DNA from: an uncultured Pirellulaceae bacterium | GTDB lineage: Bacteria > Planctomycetota > Planctomycetia > Pirellulales > Pirellulaceae | Length of the DNA: 64,000 nucleotides | Direction: 5' to 3' | Assembly: GCA_938083195.1 (NCBI GenBank) | Contig: CALKCK010000042.1 | Location: forward strand, 1-64,000 | Shown: positions 34,252 through 43,617 of the stretch, piece after piece | Numbering within the stretch: the first letter of the stretch is position 1 | Layout of the letters: every line of letters starts with the position of its first letter | Position numbers and translations under genes: made by a program | Notes under the pieces: generated by a model | The model's input: the letters and a program-made list of their open reading frames with translations, nothing else | What the model was told of the DNA's origin: nothing | Databases searched by the model: none

Positions 34252-35403
34252 TTAAATCTTCAAGAAAATTCTCTTTCGGTACATCAAATACAACAACGAC
34301 CATTTCAATGCGAAAACACCTAAAACTAGAATCAACCCACTGAAGTGCGGAACGAGTGATTGAGGTCCGGCTAGGATCTGATTCGCAGCATAATGAAAAT
34401 TGATGAACTGCGGAGCCATATAAATAAAGATTGAGTTGGTACCAATGACGATAAAAAATGTCGTACCCCATCGCCATTTCCAAACATCAATCAATAAATA
34501 AAACACCGCCAACAACTCCAAACTCCAACCCGCACAGTAAAGCACAAACGAGCTAGACCAAAGATTTTTGTTAATTGGAAATTGCAGAACCGACTCCTGA
34601 TCCCAAGCCCAGCCAAGTCCCAAACAGATCAGCCCACCAAGGAACATTCGCAAGGTTTTTTCGATCCCATTTCGATCGGATCGCATTAGCATCTGTCCTG
34701 TGATTGCACCCAAAAGTGCCGTAGCAATCGCGGGAACCACACCGCCTAATCCCTCCGGATCTCGAACACCTTGATAAAGAGAACCTGGGATCATCAGTCG
34801 ATCGAGATAATCTGTCAAAGTGTGCCCCGGAGCAAAGTCACCCGCACCAAATTCTGGAATCGGAATAAAGCGAAGGGCGGCCCAATAACCCACCAGCAAT
34901 CCAACAATCCACAACAAACGCCCTCTTAGATCAGTCCGCATGACGATAAGTGCCGCGAACAAGTAGGCCAATCCAATCCGCCCGAGAACGCTTGGATAGC
35001 GGTGGTTTTGCCAACCAGTCGCCGTTGTCCAATCCGCTGGAAGACCGTTGTGAACAATTCCTAATACAACCAACAATACTCCGCGCAATAAAATGTGACC
35101 ATAAATCTTGCGGTCACTATCACCCCGACGGCGGCGGTGCTGAATCGACAGGGGCGTAGCAACGCCGGCGATAAATAAGAACAAAGGGAAAATTAAATCC
35201 CAAGGCTCAAACCCATGCCATTCAGGGTGCTTCATTCTAGCCAACGCCCAATCAATCCAGGGCATTGAAGTAAGCAACGAAATTGCAACCACGATCTGTT
35301 TCCCACCGATGATCCAGAACATGTCAAAACCGCGAAGCACATCGAGACTCACCAGGCGTTCAGGACGCCTGGCAAGAAGTTGACTTTCGGTTTCGGTCGA
35401 CAT
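34252..35403 (-). CDS. DUF5009 / NagX-like transmembrane acyltransferase
   Basis: About 383 residues with ten or so membrane segments. AGGAGGA (35408-35414) decides the start: it sits 1 nt before the first ATG (35406) and 4 nt before the second (35403), favouring the second. Family blocks seen: RLVSLDVLRGFDMFWIIGG, WHGFEPWDLIFPLFLFIAGVATPLS, GILLRGVLL-like helix with VHNGL, PSVLGRIGLAY and FFIVIGTNSIFIYMAPQF. These match heparan-alpha-glucosaminide N-acetyltransferase / NagX proteins, which pass acetyl groups from cytoplasmic acetyl-CoA to amino sugars across the membrane. It is the last gene of a minus-strand run with DUF1552 and DUF1592-type genes. Confidence 0.88.
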   Translation of the reverse strand: MSTETESQLLARRPERLVSLDVLRGFDMFWIIGGKQIVVAISLLTSMPWIDWALARMKHPEWHGFEPWDLIFPLFLFIAGVATPLSIQHRRRRGDSDRKIYGHILLRGVLLVVLGIVHNGLPADWTTATGWQNHRYPSVLGRIGLAYLFAALIVMRTDLRGRLLWIVGLLVGYWAALRFIPIPEFGAGDFAPGHTLTDYLDRLMIPGSLYQGVRDPEGLGGVVPAIATALLGAITGQMLMRSDRNGIEKTLRMFLGGLICLGLGWAWDQESVLQFPINKNLWSSSFVLYCAGWSLELLAVFYLLIDVWKWRWGTTFFIVIGTNSIFIYMAPQFINFHYAANQILAGPQSLVPHFSGLILVLGVFALKWSLLYLMYRKRIFLKI

Positions 35404-35426
35404 CATTTCCTCCTGAACGGGACTCT

Positions 35427-35481
35427 CGATCGCTTAACGTGAATCACGATCGCTTAACGTATATTTACGATCGCTTAACGT
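35427..35481. repeat. Three spaced copies of CGATCGCTTAACGT
   Basis: The 14-mer occurs at 35427-35440, 35447-35460 and 35468-35481, with period 20-21 bp (two helical turns). It fills the spacer between the DUF1552 stop and the DUF5009 ribosome-binding site. The regular helical spacing would suit cooperative protein binding; slipped-strand duplication is the alternative. Confidence 0.9.
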
Positions 35482-35485
35482 GAAT

Positions 35486-36829
35486 CTACGATATCAATTG
35501 ACTGACGGTGCCACTACTGTCTGCAAAACTCTTCAACCCAACCCCGAGCAAGTTTGCTTGCGTGAGCCAAAGATTTGCCAAGGGCGTCCCTTCCGGCATG
35601 TTAATGTGCTGACCTGTTTTTATGTGATTACCGCCACCCGCCATAATAATTGGCAAATCATTATATTGATGCGTCGACCCATCTCCCAACCCGGACCCAT
35701 ACGTAAAGATCGTATTATCTAAAAGAGTCGTTCCGTCTGCTTCCTCTATCTGATCCATCTTATTAAGCAGGTACGCATACTGTTCCATATGAAAATGATC
35801 CACCTTCAAAAGGTCATCGATCATTTTGGTTTGATTATGTGACATCTGATGATGACTGCGTGGCTTATCAAACAGGCCATCGAATTGATAAGGCGTATCC
35901 CATCGTTCAGGACCTACCATAAATGTTGCAACATTCGTCAAACCAGATTGCAAGGCCACAACCATCAGGTCACCCATTAACCGAATGTAATCACCACGTG
36001 GCAGATAAGCTTCCGAAGGTTCTTCGAATTTGACTTTAGCAAGTTCAATTTTCATTGCCTCAAGCCGATTCATTTGCCTTTCGATCGAACGTATGGAATC
36101 AAAATACTCGGCAAATTTTTGCCGATCGTGATATCCCAATTCGCGTTTCATCGAATTGGCATCTTCAAGCACCAAGTCGGTAATGTCTCGATAGCGAGCG
36201 ATTTCCTGTGTCGAAAAAAGACGTTTGTACATTTTTCGCGGATCACGAATCGACGGCGCTAAATGACCCGTTCCGTACCATGAAATGTTATCAAAATAAA
36301 TAGACTCCTTATTATCTCGATGGCTGTTACAACTAAACTCAAGGGTCGCAAACGGAGTTTTAGAACCGATGTGATCAGCCACCAAATGGTCTAACGTTCG
36401 ATCCAGCGGCCACGCCGTCCCCTGGATCGTGTAAGGCCGAGCACTGCTTAGGTAACAAGAAGCACACTGAGCATGAACATCTGTCCCTTGCTGGAACGTT
36501 CGATCCATCCCAGTAATCAAGTTTAATTTACCTTTGATGCCGTTGAGTGGTTGCATCGTTGGAGTCAGTTGATCAAGTTGGGAAACGCTTAAGTCAGGAT
36601 TTTGGTTTCCAAGCGATTTCATGACGTTCCCGAGATTTCCCTTGGGAATCACATGTGCCGCTTCGCCGGGAAAAAAACCGCGGCGAACAACGCCAATCGG
36701 AACATAAAAATGGGCCATCCGAAATGGCGACGAGGGACCCGCAGTCTGAGCAACCGCCAGACTTTCCAGCCAAGGCAAAGAAAGGAATGCACCACTGATT
36801 CCTCGCAAAAAATTTCTTCGATTTGTCAT
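35486..36829 (-). CDS. DUF1552 family protein, Tat-exported
   Basis: About 447 residues. The ATG at 36829 is 8 nt from AGGA and puts MTNRRNFLRGISG, a twin-arginine signal, at the very N-terminus; an ATG at 36835 is also possible. Family features: FRMAHFYVPIGVVRRGFFP, LNLITGMDRTFQQGTDVHAQC, WPLDRTLDHLVADHIG, RSHHQMSHNQTK, TLLDNTIFTYGSGLGDGSTHQYNDLPIIMAGGG. DUF1552 proteins are alkaline-phosphatase-fold-like exported proteins usually encoded next to a DUF1592-type cytochrome protein, as here. The function is not established. Confidence 0.92.
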   Translation of the reverse strand: MTNRRNFLRGISGAFLSLPWLESLAVAQTAGPSSPFRMAHFYVPIGVVRRGFFPGEAAHVIPKGNLGNVMKSLGNQNPDLSVSQLDQLTPTMQPLNGIKGKLNLITGMDRTFQQGTDVHAQCASCYLSSARPYTIQGTAWPLDRTLDHLVADHIGSKTPFATLEFSCNSHRDNKESIYFDNISWYGTGHLAPSIRDPRKMYKRLFSTQEIARYRDITDLVLEDANSMKRELGYHDRQKFAEYFDSIRSIERQMNRLEAMKIELAKVKFEEPSEAYLPRGDYIRLMGDLMVVALQSGLTNVATFMVGPERWDTPYQFDGLFDKPRSHHQMSHNQTKMIDDLLKVDHFHMEQYAYLLNKMDQIEEADGTTLLDNTIFTYGSGLGDGSTHQYNDLPIIMAGGGNHIKTGQHINMPEGTPLANLWLTQANLLGVGLKSFADSSGTVSQLIS

Positions 36830-36900
36830 CTTCATAATCCTATATCGCACTGCCAGCGATGAAGCGTGATTTTAACTTTAGTCTGCTTACTTGGAACTGC

Positions 36901-39048
36901 CTATTTTGGCGTCGTTTTATTCTGAAAAGGTTTACTTAAGATTACGTGTTTTATTAACGCTTGGATCTTGTAGTCATCTTTAGCCGTTGCCTCGACGATC
37001 CGGTCAAGCGCAAGCTGATCGGCAGCACCAATTTCCCGGGCGAGTGCGAAAGACAACAAGTGCTCGGCAAATCCACGAGTAAAGCGATCCTTCTCAACCA
37101 AAATCGCATCTTTAAATTCGACGACATCGTTGAACCGGTGCTTGCGAAACAAAACACCTGCGGAATCGATCTCCCGACCGTTAGCATATCCTTCCCGCCA
37201 TCCACCTACTGGACTATAGTTTTCAAGCGCAAAACCAAGTGGATCAATTTGCTCATGACAGCCCTTACAATCCGACCGCTCTCGATGCAATCCCAAACGC
37301 TCTCGCAAGGTAAGACCAGACTCTTCCCCTGCTGGTTTATCTGCTAACGGCGGCACATCCGCTGGCGGCGGTTTGGGTGGATTATTAAAAATCACTCCCG
37401 CCACCCAGGCCCCTCGCGTAATGGGCTGGGTACGATCCGGCCCCGAAGTCATTGTCATTACTGCTGCATTAGTGATGACGCCGCCAGTCCGACGATCAGT
37501 TACTGGAACTCGATGGAACGTTAAAACACCAACAGCTCCTCCTCCCTTATTACCCTTCAACGGGCTGGCTCCAAACTCTGTGTATGAATTCTGAAGCCGA
37601 TTCGATCGATAAGTGAAATCAGAATCGACAAGCTGGGTAATGGGCAAATTCTCAATCAGCACCGTTTCGAACAATAACAATGGCTCGAGCAACATGTGCA
37701 TACTGTCACGATATTTCGAGAAGTAAAACTGCGAAAACAACTCCTGGTTCGGCACCGAGGAGATAATCCGCTCTAACTGCAACCATTGCGAAGGAAAACT
37801 ATCACAAAACCGCTTGATCTTTTTGTCCTTGATCATTCGTTCGTACTGTTCAATCAATACTGCGGGTTCACTTAACTCACCCCGAATCGCCAGATCTAAC
37901 AAAGTTTGATCGGGAACACTCCCCCAAAGAAAAAATGACATTCTCGACGCCAACTCGAATTCATCTACCGAACTCGACGCTTCTGTTTGACTCACTTTAT
38001 CGTAAAGGTAAAAAAATCGCGGAGATGAAATCACCGCTGCTGTTAATGCCTTCATTACGTCCGTATACTCGGCACCTTGATCGATCTGAGCGTCTGCAAA
38101 CTTGAGATAGCGATCAAGAACCTCTGAGGTTACAGGCGAACGAAAAGCGCGAGTTAAAAATGGCTTCAAGCGCAGACCAATCGACGACTTCCACTGGTCC
38201 TTTGTTTTGGGTGGTTCAAAGAACGTTTTCCAAATGCCAATGTTACGCTGAACAAAATCGGGACTCTGTGTGATTGACTGACCGAGTTTCAAAAATGCTT
38301 CCATCAATAACGGAGACATCGACAAATGGTCTCCTCGGTTATCAAAACCATGCTCTGCTCTGAGGTCTTGCGGAAAGGCAGCGACACCAGCGAGGCGTCG
38401 CTCAATCATCTGTGATTTTCCAAGCGGTCGGTTGCCTACCGTTACTACGTCAGGCATTTTACCCGATGCTGGTTTGAAATATAGCTTATGCTCTCGCATC
38501 ATTCGTTCAGGCAACGTAAACACAATGCACTTCAAGTCGAGCAAATCGATAACTGCGTTATTGTATTGAAATCGATTCATGCGTCGGATCGGCGCCTGGT
38601 CGTAAATCGATAATTTTTGCACTTCGACTTTTAGAATTTTCTTTAGCTCAAAAACCAATCGCTCTCGCTTTTCCGGCTTCAGATCAGGCTCACCTTCTGG
38701 CGGCATCTCGCCTAAATCGAGCACCTCGATCAGCTCGCTAAGCAGATCAACGTCGCTACCAATCGGGGCACCGCCTAGCTCCATTAAATTGACATCACCT
38801 TCTTCTACACCATCTACACCGTGGCATTTTCCGCAATAAGATTCGAAGGTTGGTCGAAGAAGCGATTCATAAACATTTTCGTTATCGCTAATTGGTTCAT
38901 CTTGTGCCGCAGCAAGCGCAGGAAAGAACAACAAGACATTCGTGCAAACAAGTAAAATCAAGCATGCCTGAGTTCTCCAAAGTGGGAACCTCGGGAGAAG
39001 AACAAATCTCAGTTCATGAAGATGACTTAGTGCTTTCAACAATCGCAT
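36901..39048 (-). CDS. Exported cytochrome c-type protein with DUF1587/1595/1592/1588/1585 domains
   Basis: About 715 residues. A long signal region ends near LAAAQDEP. A heme-binding CxxCH site follows (YCGKCHGVDGV, about residue 73), then DUF1587 (IRRMNRFQYNNAVIDLL), DUF1595, DUF1592 (FELASRMSFFLWGSVPDQTLLDLA), DUF1588 (RRTGGVITNAAVMTMTSGPDRTQPITRGAWV) with a second CxxCH-like site (CKGCHEQIDPLGFALENY), and DUF1585 at the C-terminus (FTRGFAEHLLSFALAREI). All expected parts are present. The gene is 66-72 bp upstream of DUF1552, so the two form an operon. Probably a periplasmic electron-transfer or heme enzyme partner. Confidence 0.92.
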   Translation of the reverse strand: MRLLKALSHLHELRFVLLPRFPLWRTQACLILLVCTNVLLFFPALAAAQDEPISDNENVYESLLRPTFESYCGKCHGVDGVEEGDVNLMELGGAPIGSDVDLLSELIEVLDLGEMPPEGEPDLKPEKRERLVFELKKILKVEVQKLSIYDQAPIRRMNRFQYNNAVIDLLDLKCIVFTLPERMMREHKLYFKPASGKMPDVVTVGNRPLGKSQMIERRLAGVAAFPQDLRAEHGFDNRGDHLSMSPLLMEAFLKLGQSITQSPDFVQRNIGIWKTFFEPPKTKDQWKSSIGLRLKPFLTRAFRSPVTSEVLDRYLKFADAQIDQGAEYTDVMKALTAAVISSPRFFYLYDKVSQTEASSSVDEFELASRMSFFLWGSVPDQTLLDLAIRGELSEPAVLIEQYERMIKDKKIKRFCDSFPSQWLQLERIISSVPNQELFSQFYFSKYRDSMHMLLEPLLLFETVLIENLPITQLVDSDFTYRSNRLQNSYTEFGASPLKGNKGGGAVGVLTFHRVPVTDRRTGGVITNAAVMTMTSGPDRTQPITRGAWVAGVIFNNPPKPPPADVPPLADKPAGEESGLTLRERLGLHRERSDCKGCHEQIDPLGFALENYSPVGGWREGYANGREIDSAGVLFRKHRFNDVVEFKDAILVEKDRFTRGFAEHLLSFALAREIGAADQLALDRIVEATAKDDYKIQALIKHVILSKPFQNKTTPK

Positions 39049-39489
39049 TCGCTTTGTAGTCTCCGTGATCTAAATTCAAGCCGACAAAACTGTCTAGATA
39101 ATTATCTTACAGGGCCGTCCCATTAATCTATTACCTGCGTTAGCGACTTTCAACATTTTTCTAGAATCGTTAGGGGTAACCCATCTTCTATCGCAGGATT
39201 TGTTCATTTTGGCAATCGATGGTTCATCCAGCCATAAGATTCCAGCATAGAATTGCTGGATTGAGAATTTTGCAACGGAATAAAACCTGCGCAAGACCTT
39301 ACCGCCCCCCCATACTTTTGCCGCAACAATGGTCACTCTAAATCAAGGTGGCTTAAGACGCTCTGTTTCAATGCTCCCGTTGGAAACGCGAAGCAAAGTA
39401 AAAACAATAATAGAGTTGAAATACAAAAGACAAGACGGATATCGGAGGAGATTTGAACGCCTTCCAATTTATTGGCAGCTGTAAATCAC
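39049..39489. other. Intergenic region, nothing recognised
   Basis: About 440 bp between the DUF1592-type gene and the small pilin-like gene. Frames here show no family features, and I see no RNA gene or clear regulatory site. Confidence 0.35.
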
Positions 39490-39693
39490 CTAAGGCTGCA
39501 GAGAACGTGGGGCTTCAAACATTCCAACAATCTCATCGACGACACCGGACACCGACGATTCAAGCCCAACGCCCGGACTACAAATTGCAAGAACTGTTGC
39601 CACAAACAACAGAACTATCAGGACGGTAACCTCACCTGAAGTGGCTCCATTTCGCGCAACACTCGCCTTGCGGCAATTGGAATAAAAATACAT
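39490..39693 (-). CDS. Small Flp-type pilin-like protein
   Basis: About 67 residues. Layout resembles type IVb (Flp) prepilins: a short basic leader (SNCRKASVARNG), a Gly-Ala junction and a Glu at the fifth position after it (GATSGEV), then a hydrophobic helix (VTVLIVLLFVATVLAI), and a short C-terminal part (VSGVVDEIVGMFEA) like the end of Flp pilins. GGGAG precedes the ATG by about 9 nt. Prepilin peptidase would cut after the Gly. No tad/flp machinery is adjacent, so it is an orphan here and could instead be a small membrane protein. Confidence 0.5.
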   Translation of the reverse strand: MYFYSNCRKASVARNGATSGEVTVLIVLLFVATVLAICSPGVGLESSVSGVVDEIVGMFEAPRSLQP

Positions 39694-40335
39694 GGCCGTT
39701 TTCTCCCAAATCTAAACTGACTTGAAGCAAGACCGAACAGTCAAAGGTACCAACCACCTCTTCCAGTGGGGGGAAATAACAAATATTGAAGGCCGATAAA
39801 CAAAAATAAAACTCAGCGAGCCGACTGGTCGTAACATTCGACTTTTCCGTTGTGCGCACGGTACGGAATTGCTGACTTTCGTTGTTTTTTTTAAACACGC
39901 ACCCGCTCGACGTTCAGTTTTCGAGACGATTCTAAAAAATCTCCAAGTCCATTTTTGCAAATCCTAGATTGCTGAACACTGCTAATCGATAGCGGTGCGA
40001 CCTGAATGAAACAAAAGATTCCCCCTCCCAGCGATGACTCTATTTTCGAAACCCAATCACTTCACACCTTCCATCGACTTGACTTAAGAAATTAATTCGA
40101 CCAACAATTAACCACCTATCGAGTTTGCCTACCGACCGATCATCATCTTCGATTCGTATTAAGCATCTCAAATTCTTGAAACCAGAAAGCCAAATCACAT
40201 ATCTTCCTCCCGCGAAACTTAATGAATCCTCTCCGTCTCGCGCAGATTAATAACGAAACCAATCGACAACGTTGCCCCTAGGTTTCATTTTCTTTATAAA
40301 GGGGCTTTCAACCCTCAATCTGCCAATGACGTCCA
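39694..40335. other. Intergenic region, nothing recognised
   Basis: About 640 bp between the divergent pilin-like and methyltransferase genes. Frames here look spurious: no motifs, no ribosome sites. No RNA gene is visible. It likely contains the promoter of the methyltransferase-hydrolase pair at the right end. Confidence 0.35.
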
Positions 40336-41541
40336 ATGCCTGACTATCGCGAAATTTACAATCACGTTGTATCGACAGACGCACGATACAACTTGGCTGA
40401 GAACTCCCCAGGCTTTCGCGCTGTGGTGCAAGCGTCGGGTCAACTGGAAATGCTTTCTGGGCGGTCTTTAGATATTGGGTGCGGTGTCGGGTTTGTTCTC
40501 AATTATCTCGCCGGGCCAAACTTTGATCTCAATGTGTTCGGCGTGGACATCAGTGATTTAGCCGTTCAGCAAGCACAAACACGAATGCAGCACGTCCCAG
40601 GCGGCCCAAACCAAGTTTCTGTTCTCGATACGCAAAGACTACCTTTCGAAGATCATTTTTTTTCACTGATCACCTGCTTTGATGTTCTCGAACACCTCGA
40701 TGAACAGGATATTGATTCCACCATCAGCGAAATCTTGCGTACGCTTCGCCTAGGCGGAGTCTTTCTAGGCTCCGTATCCTGTCGCAAATCGGGAGTCGAC
40801 GACTTGCATGGAGACAATCTGCATCGAACGGTGAAGTCACCCGACTGGTGGATTAACAAGTTTGAACCCGACAGTGCGCAGTATGACGGTCAGCGACAAC
40901 AGCTTACCCTGTGGAAACATTTGCCGTTATCTAAGCAATCCGCTTCTGCAAGTAACAAGACCACTAGTACGTCTTCGAAAGTCCAACTGCCAAGTCCAAG
41001 CTCAGCCAACCTTTATCAAAAAATCTATGATGAAAATCCATGGTACGGTGATGCGGAACAAGGGCGATGTCCTGGAGTCAGGTTGCTTCCGCAATATCAA
41101 GATTGGCTACTCGAACCAGTGATGGATTTGGGATGTGGTCGGGGACAAACCGTCACCGCCATTCGCCAACTCGGCCTACAGGCCAGTGGAATTGACCAAA
41201 TTGAAAACAATCCCGAAATGGAAGTTGGTGACATCACGCAACCCATTGAAGATCTGGAAATGTTTGCCAGTGTGGTCTGCGTCGACTGCATCGAACACTT
41301 GTATGACGATCAAGTTGCCGGGCTTTTTGAGAATTTTAAAAAAGTAAAGCGGCAAGCTTTTTCGATTCATAACGGCGAGTCCACCGGCACCGGACAGGAA
41401 CTTCACGTCAACCGAAAAAACTTTGACGATTGGCATGTTTTGATTTCGAAACATTTCGAGATCATTAAAACCATTCCTATCACCGCTGAACAAATGCTCT
41501 ACCTGACGCAGTCGATCGGCATCGACACCAAAACCGGTTAA
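40336..41541 (+). CDS. Tandem two-domain SAM-dependent methyltransferase
   Basis: About 401 residues, cytoplasmic. Domain 1 (about 1-190) has SAM-binding motif I SLDIGCGVGFVLNYL, the acidic strand FGVDISDLAV and FSLITCFDVLEHLDE. A Ser/Thr-rich linker (about 200-225) joins domain 2 (about 230-400), with motif I VMDLGCGRGQTVTAI, the strand ASGIDQI and ASVVCVDCIEHLYDD. Both are class I methyltransferases of the methyltransferase-11/23 type, but they share little sequence, so this is not a simple recent duplication. Such domains often modify O-antigen or other glycans. The alpha/beta hydrolase starts 53 bp later on the same strand. Confidence 0.82.
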   Translation: MPDYREIYNHVVSTDARYNLAENSPGFRAVVQASGQLEMLSGRSLDIGCGVGFVLNYLAGPNFDLNVFGVDISDLAVQQAQTRMQHVPGGPNQVSVLDTQRLPFEDHFFSLITCFDVLEHLDEQDIDSTISEILRTLRLGGVFLGSVSCRKSGVDDLHGDNLHRTVKSPDWWINKFEPDSAQYDGQRQQLTLWKHLPLSKQSASASNKTTSTSSKVQLPSPSSANLYQKIYDENPWYGDAEQGRCPGVRLLPQYQDWLLEPVMDLGCGRGQTVTAIRQLGLQASGIDQIENNPEMEVGDITQPIEDLEMFASVVCVDCIEHLYDDQVAGLFENFKKVKRQAFSIHNGESTGTGQELHVNRKNFDDWHVLISKHFEIIKTIPITAEQMLYLTQSIGIDTKTG

Positions 41542-41580
41542 CTACCCTTCAGAGCTACCCTTCAGAGCTACCCTTCAGAG
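41542..41580. repeat. Three perfect tandem copies of a 13-mer
   Basis: CTACCCTTCAGAG is repeated at 41542-41554, 41555-41567 and 41568-41580 with no mismatch. It begins directly after the methyltransferase stop codon and ends 13 bp before the hydrolase start codon, so it would lie in the intergenic part of a shared transcript. Confidence 0.95.
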
Positions 41581-41593
41581 TCGGAAAACTGCC

Positions 41594-42574
41594 ATGAACC
41601 GCCTGCCACACGGATTAGTTTTGCTCGCGTTTGCATGCTCGCATTTAATTGCAAGCCAGTGTACCAGCCAATCTCTAAAGGCTCAAAGCAAACCTATCGG
41701 CAATCAAAAACCTCGTGTCAAAGTGCTACCTGAAATGACAGATGGCGTTATTTCGGAAGGCTCGATCATTTTTAATTATGTCGATCAAAACCGCCGACGG
41801 AGACTTTCTTTAGATGTGTATCGCCCCAAAGAACCGGTTGGTAAATCCCCGGCAATCGTTATGTATTTTGGCGGCGGATGGCAAAACGGTAGGCCCGCCC
41901 TGTTTGCTCCACTCGCTCAGGCGCTAGCTCAAAAGGGATACGTTTGTGTTGTGCCCGAGTACCGCTTATCTGGCGAAGCCCCCTTTCCAGCTGCAATTCA
42001 CGATGCCAAAGCTGCCATTCGCTGGACGCGGAAGCATGCGAGACGATTTAATATTGACGCTGAAAAAATCGCCAGCCTCGGAGGATCAGCTGGTGGCCAT
42101 TTGGCAGGCTTCGTTGCAACAACCACAGGCAGTGGAAAATTCGAAGGAACGGGCGAACATCAGGAAGTTACATCAGATGTTCAAGCTGCGATCGTAATGT
42201 GTGGACCAATGAACTTGCTAGATTCCGAGTCCGTCCAACGAATCAATGCCGCAGCAGCATCCCCCGTCGGCCACGCAATGATTGACTTTCTCCAAGGAGA
42301 AACTCCAAACTCAAACCACGACTTATATCAAATGGCCTCGCCATTATTTCACGCCGGCCAACAAACTCCACCAATGCTCTTCATTGATGGCGAAAAAGAT
42401 AATCCAGGGAAACGGTCAGAAAAACTGCGTGAGATTTTGAATACTCACCAAATTCCCAACCGGCTCATCATCCTCCCAAAAGCGCCGCATCCTTTTTGGG
42501 TTTACCGACAATGGTTCGGCCCCACCGTCGATGCCATTGATTTATTTCTCAGAGAACAGTGGGAAAATGAGTGA
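41594..42574 (+). CDS. Secreted alpha/beta hydrolase (esterase/lipase, BD-FAE-like)
   Basis: About 326 residues with a signal peptide ending near ASQCTSQ. It shows the fold's landmarks: an oxyanion loop YFGGGWQNG, a VVPEYRLSGEAPFPAAIHDAKAAIRWTRKHA stretch typical of this esterase group, the nucleophile elbow ASLGGSAGGHLAG with Ser, FIDGEKDN with the acid, and KAPHPFW with the catalytic His. Relatives hydrolyse acetyl or feruloyl esters on plant and algal polysaccharides. It is probably co-transcribed with the methyltransferase. Confidence 0.85.
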   Translation: MNRLPHGLVLLAFACSHLIASQCTSQSLKAQSKPIGNQKPRVKVLPEMTDGVISEGSIIFNYVDQNRRRRLSLDVYRPKEPVGKSPAIVMYFGGGWQNGRPALFAPLAQALAQKGYVCVVPEYRLSGEAPFPAAIHDAKAAIRWTRKHARRFNIDAEKIASLGGSAGGHLAGFVATTTGSGKFEGTGEHQEVTSDVQAAIVMCGPMNLLDSESVQRINAAAASPVGHAMIDFLQGETPNSNHDLYQMASPLFHAGQQTPPMLFIDGEKDNPGKRSEKLREILNTHQIPNRLIILPKAPHPFWVYRQWFGPTVDAIDLFLREQWENE

Positions 42575-42633
42575 TTAGCCAACTGAGTGGTCAACCGGCC
42601 AACTCCCGTCAACCTATTGCGAAATCGCATCGC

Positions 42634-43617
42634 CTAGAATTTCGTCGAAAAGCTTAGCATCAATGCGTCTCCAAGAGATTCCTGTCGAGTCTCTTGCTCA
42701 AATTCCAACTCACGGGAAAAAACGTAACCCAATTCGAGTTGCATCGTTTTGCCTCGCACAAACGGCATCCCTGAAGAACCAGCCGGTCGCGACTCCAAAC
42801 CAAGAACAACTCGCAAATCACTATACGTTAATTGATCGTCGATCGCATCAAACTGCTGATAGCCCCACGTTGAACCACTCGTACCTCCGCCGAGGTAAAC
42901 CCACTGCTGACGTTCACCATCATCGAATAATAACCGGTTGACTCGCGGTTGGGGATATACAAGATCGACCCTGACTGAGGGGTTGGGTTGCCAAACAGCA
43001 CCGATGACAGGAATAACAGGCAGGTCCTGCCGTCCCATTGCGATTGCGCCAAAGGTCCAACTTACATTTTCGTTCTTAGAATAGGTTGCAAAAATCCCGC
43101 CTCGAAACCTCCACGCATCGCTAGAACGGTTTTCATTATCCGTTGCTAGTTCGACTCCAAGAATAGAGCGCACATTCCATCGCTCATTCAATTTACGAAC
43201 CGAAGCAATCCCTACCGAGTACTCAAACAGGTCCTCTGGAATTCCAAAAGACTCGGGAGTCTGCAGAGATGTATAACTGACACCGACCTTAACGATCGGA
43301 GGAGGCGTTCCAATGAATAACAACGGAAACGAAATGTTAAAATCCGTACTCGCCATGCCAGTCTCAGAATCAGCAATCCATTCTGCTTTTAACCCAACCG
43401 GAGGCCGGCGAGATCGAATTTCGGATGGTTCGGCAAGTCTCTCCGAATAAACGCCGGATAAACTAAGATCGCCTCCCCCCTGAACTGGCGGGGTAAAATT
43501 CCCGCCCGTGACTTGCTGCCCAGCAACCCGAGTGTCAGTCTCCCGTTGAACACCACAGCAAACAGAGACGAAAACTAAAGGCAGGCAGAGCAAAAAACAA
43601 AGTGAACCACGTATCAT
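42634..43617 (-). CDS. Outer-membrane beta-barrel protein (DUF6268-like)
   Basis: About 327 residues. The ATG at 43617 begins a signal peptide (MIRGSLCFLLCLPLVFVSVCCG), possibly a lipoprotein-like leader because Cys residues occur at its end. The mature part is beta-rich with alternating hydrophobic strands and ends in LMLSFSTKF, the aromatic C-terminus common in outer-membrane barrels. Blocks such as VGVASVRKLNERWNV-like strands and SDLRVVLGLESRP resemble the DUF6268 family. Likely a porin-like or channel protein. It converges on the alpha/beta hydrolase gene. Confidence 0.65.
   Translation of the reverse strand: MIRGSLCFLLCLPLVFVSVCCGVQRETDTRVAGQQVTGGNFTPPVQGGGDLSLSGVYSERLAEPSEIRSRRPPVGLKAEWIADSETGMASTDFNISFPLLFIGTPPPIVKVGVSYTSLQTPESFGIPEDLFEYSVGIASVRKLNERWNVRSILGVELATDNENRSSDAWRFRGGIFATYSKNENVSWTFGAIAMGRQDLPVIPVIGAVWQPNPSVRVDLVYPQPRVNRLLFDDGERQQWVYLGGGTSGSTWGYQQFDAIDDQLTYSDLRVVLGLESRPAGSSGMPFVRGKTMQLELGYVFSRELEFEQETRQESLGDALMLSFSTKF

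Noticed and set aside
35427..35481. Three spaced repeats as a CRISPR array
   Set aside because: Units are only 14 bp, spacers 6-7 bp, and no cas genes are in the window.
39094..39336. Minus-strand frame of 80 codons in the gap before the pilin-like gene
   Set aside because: Composition and lack of any motif or ribosome site make it unlikely; no neighbour supports it.
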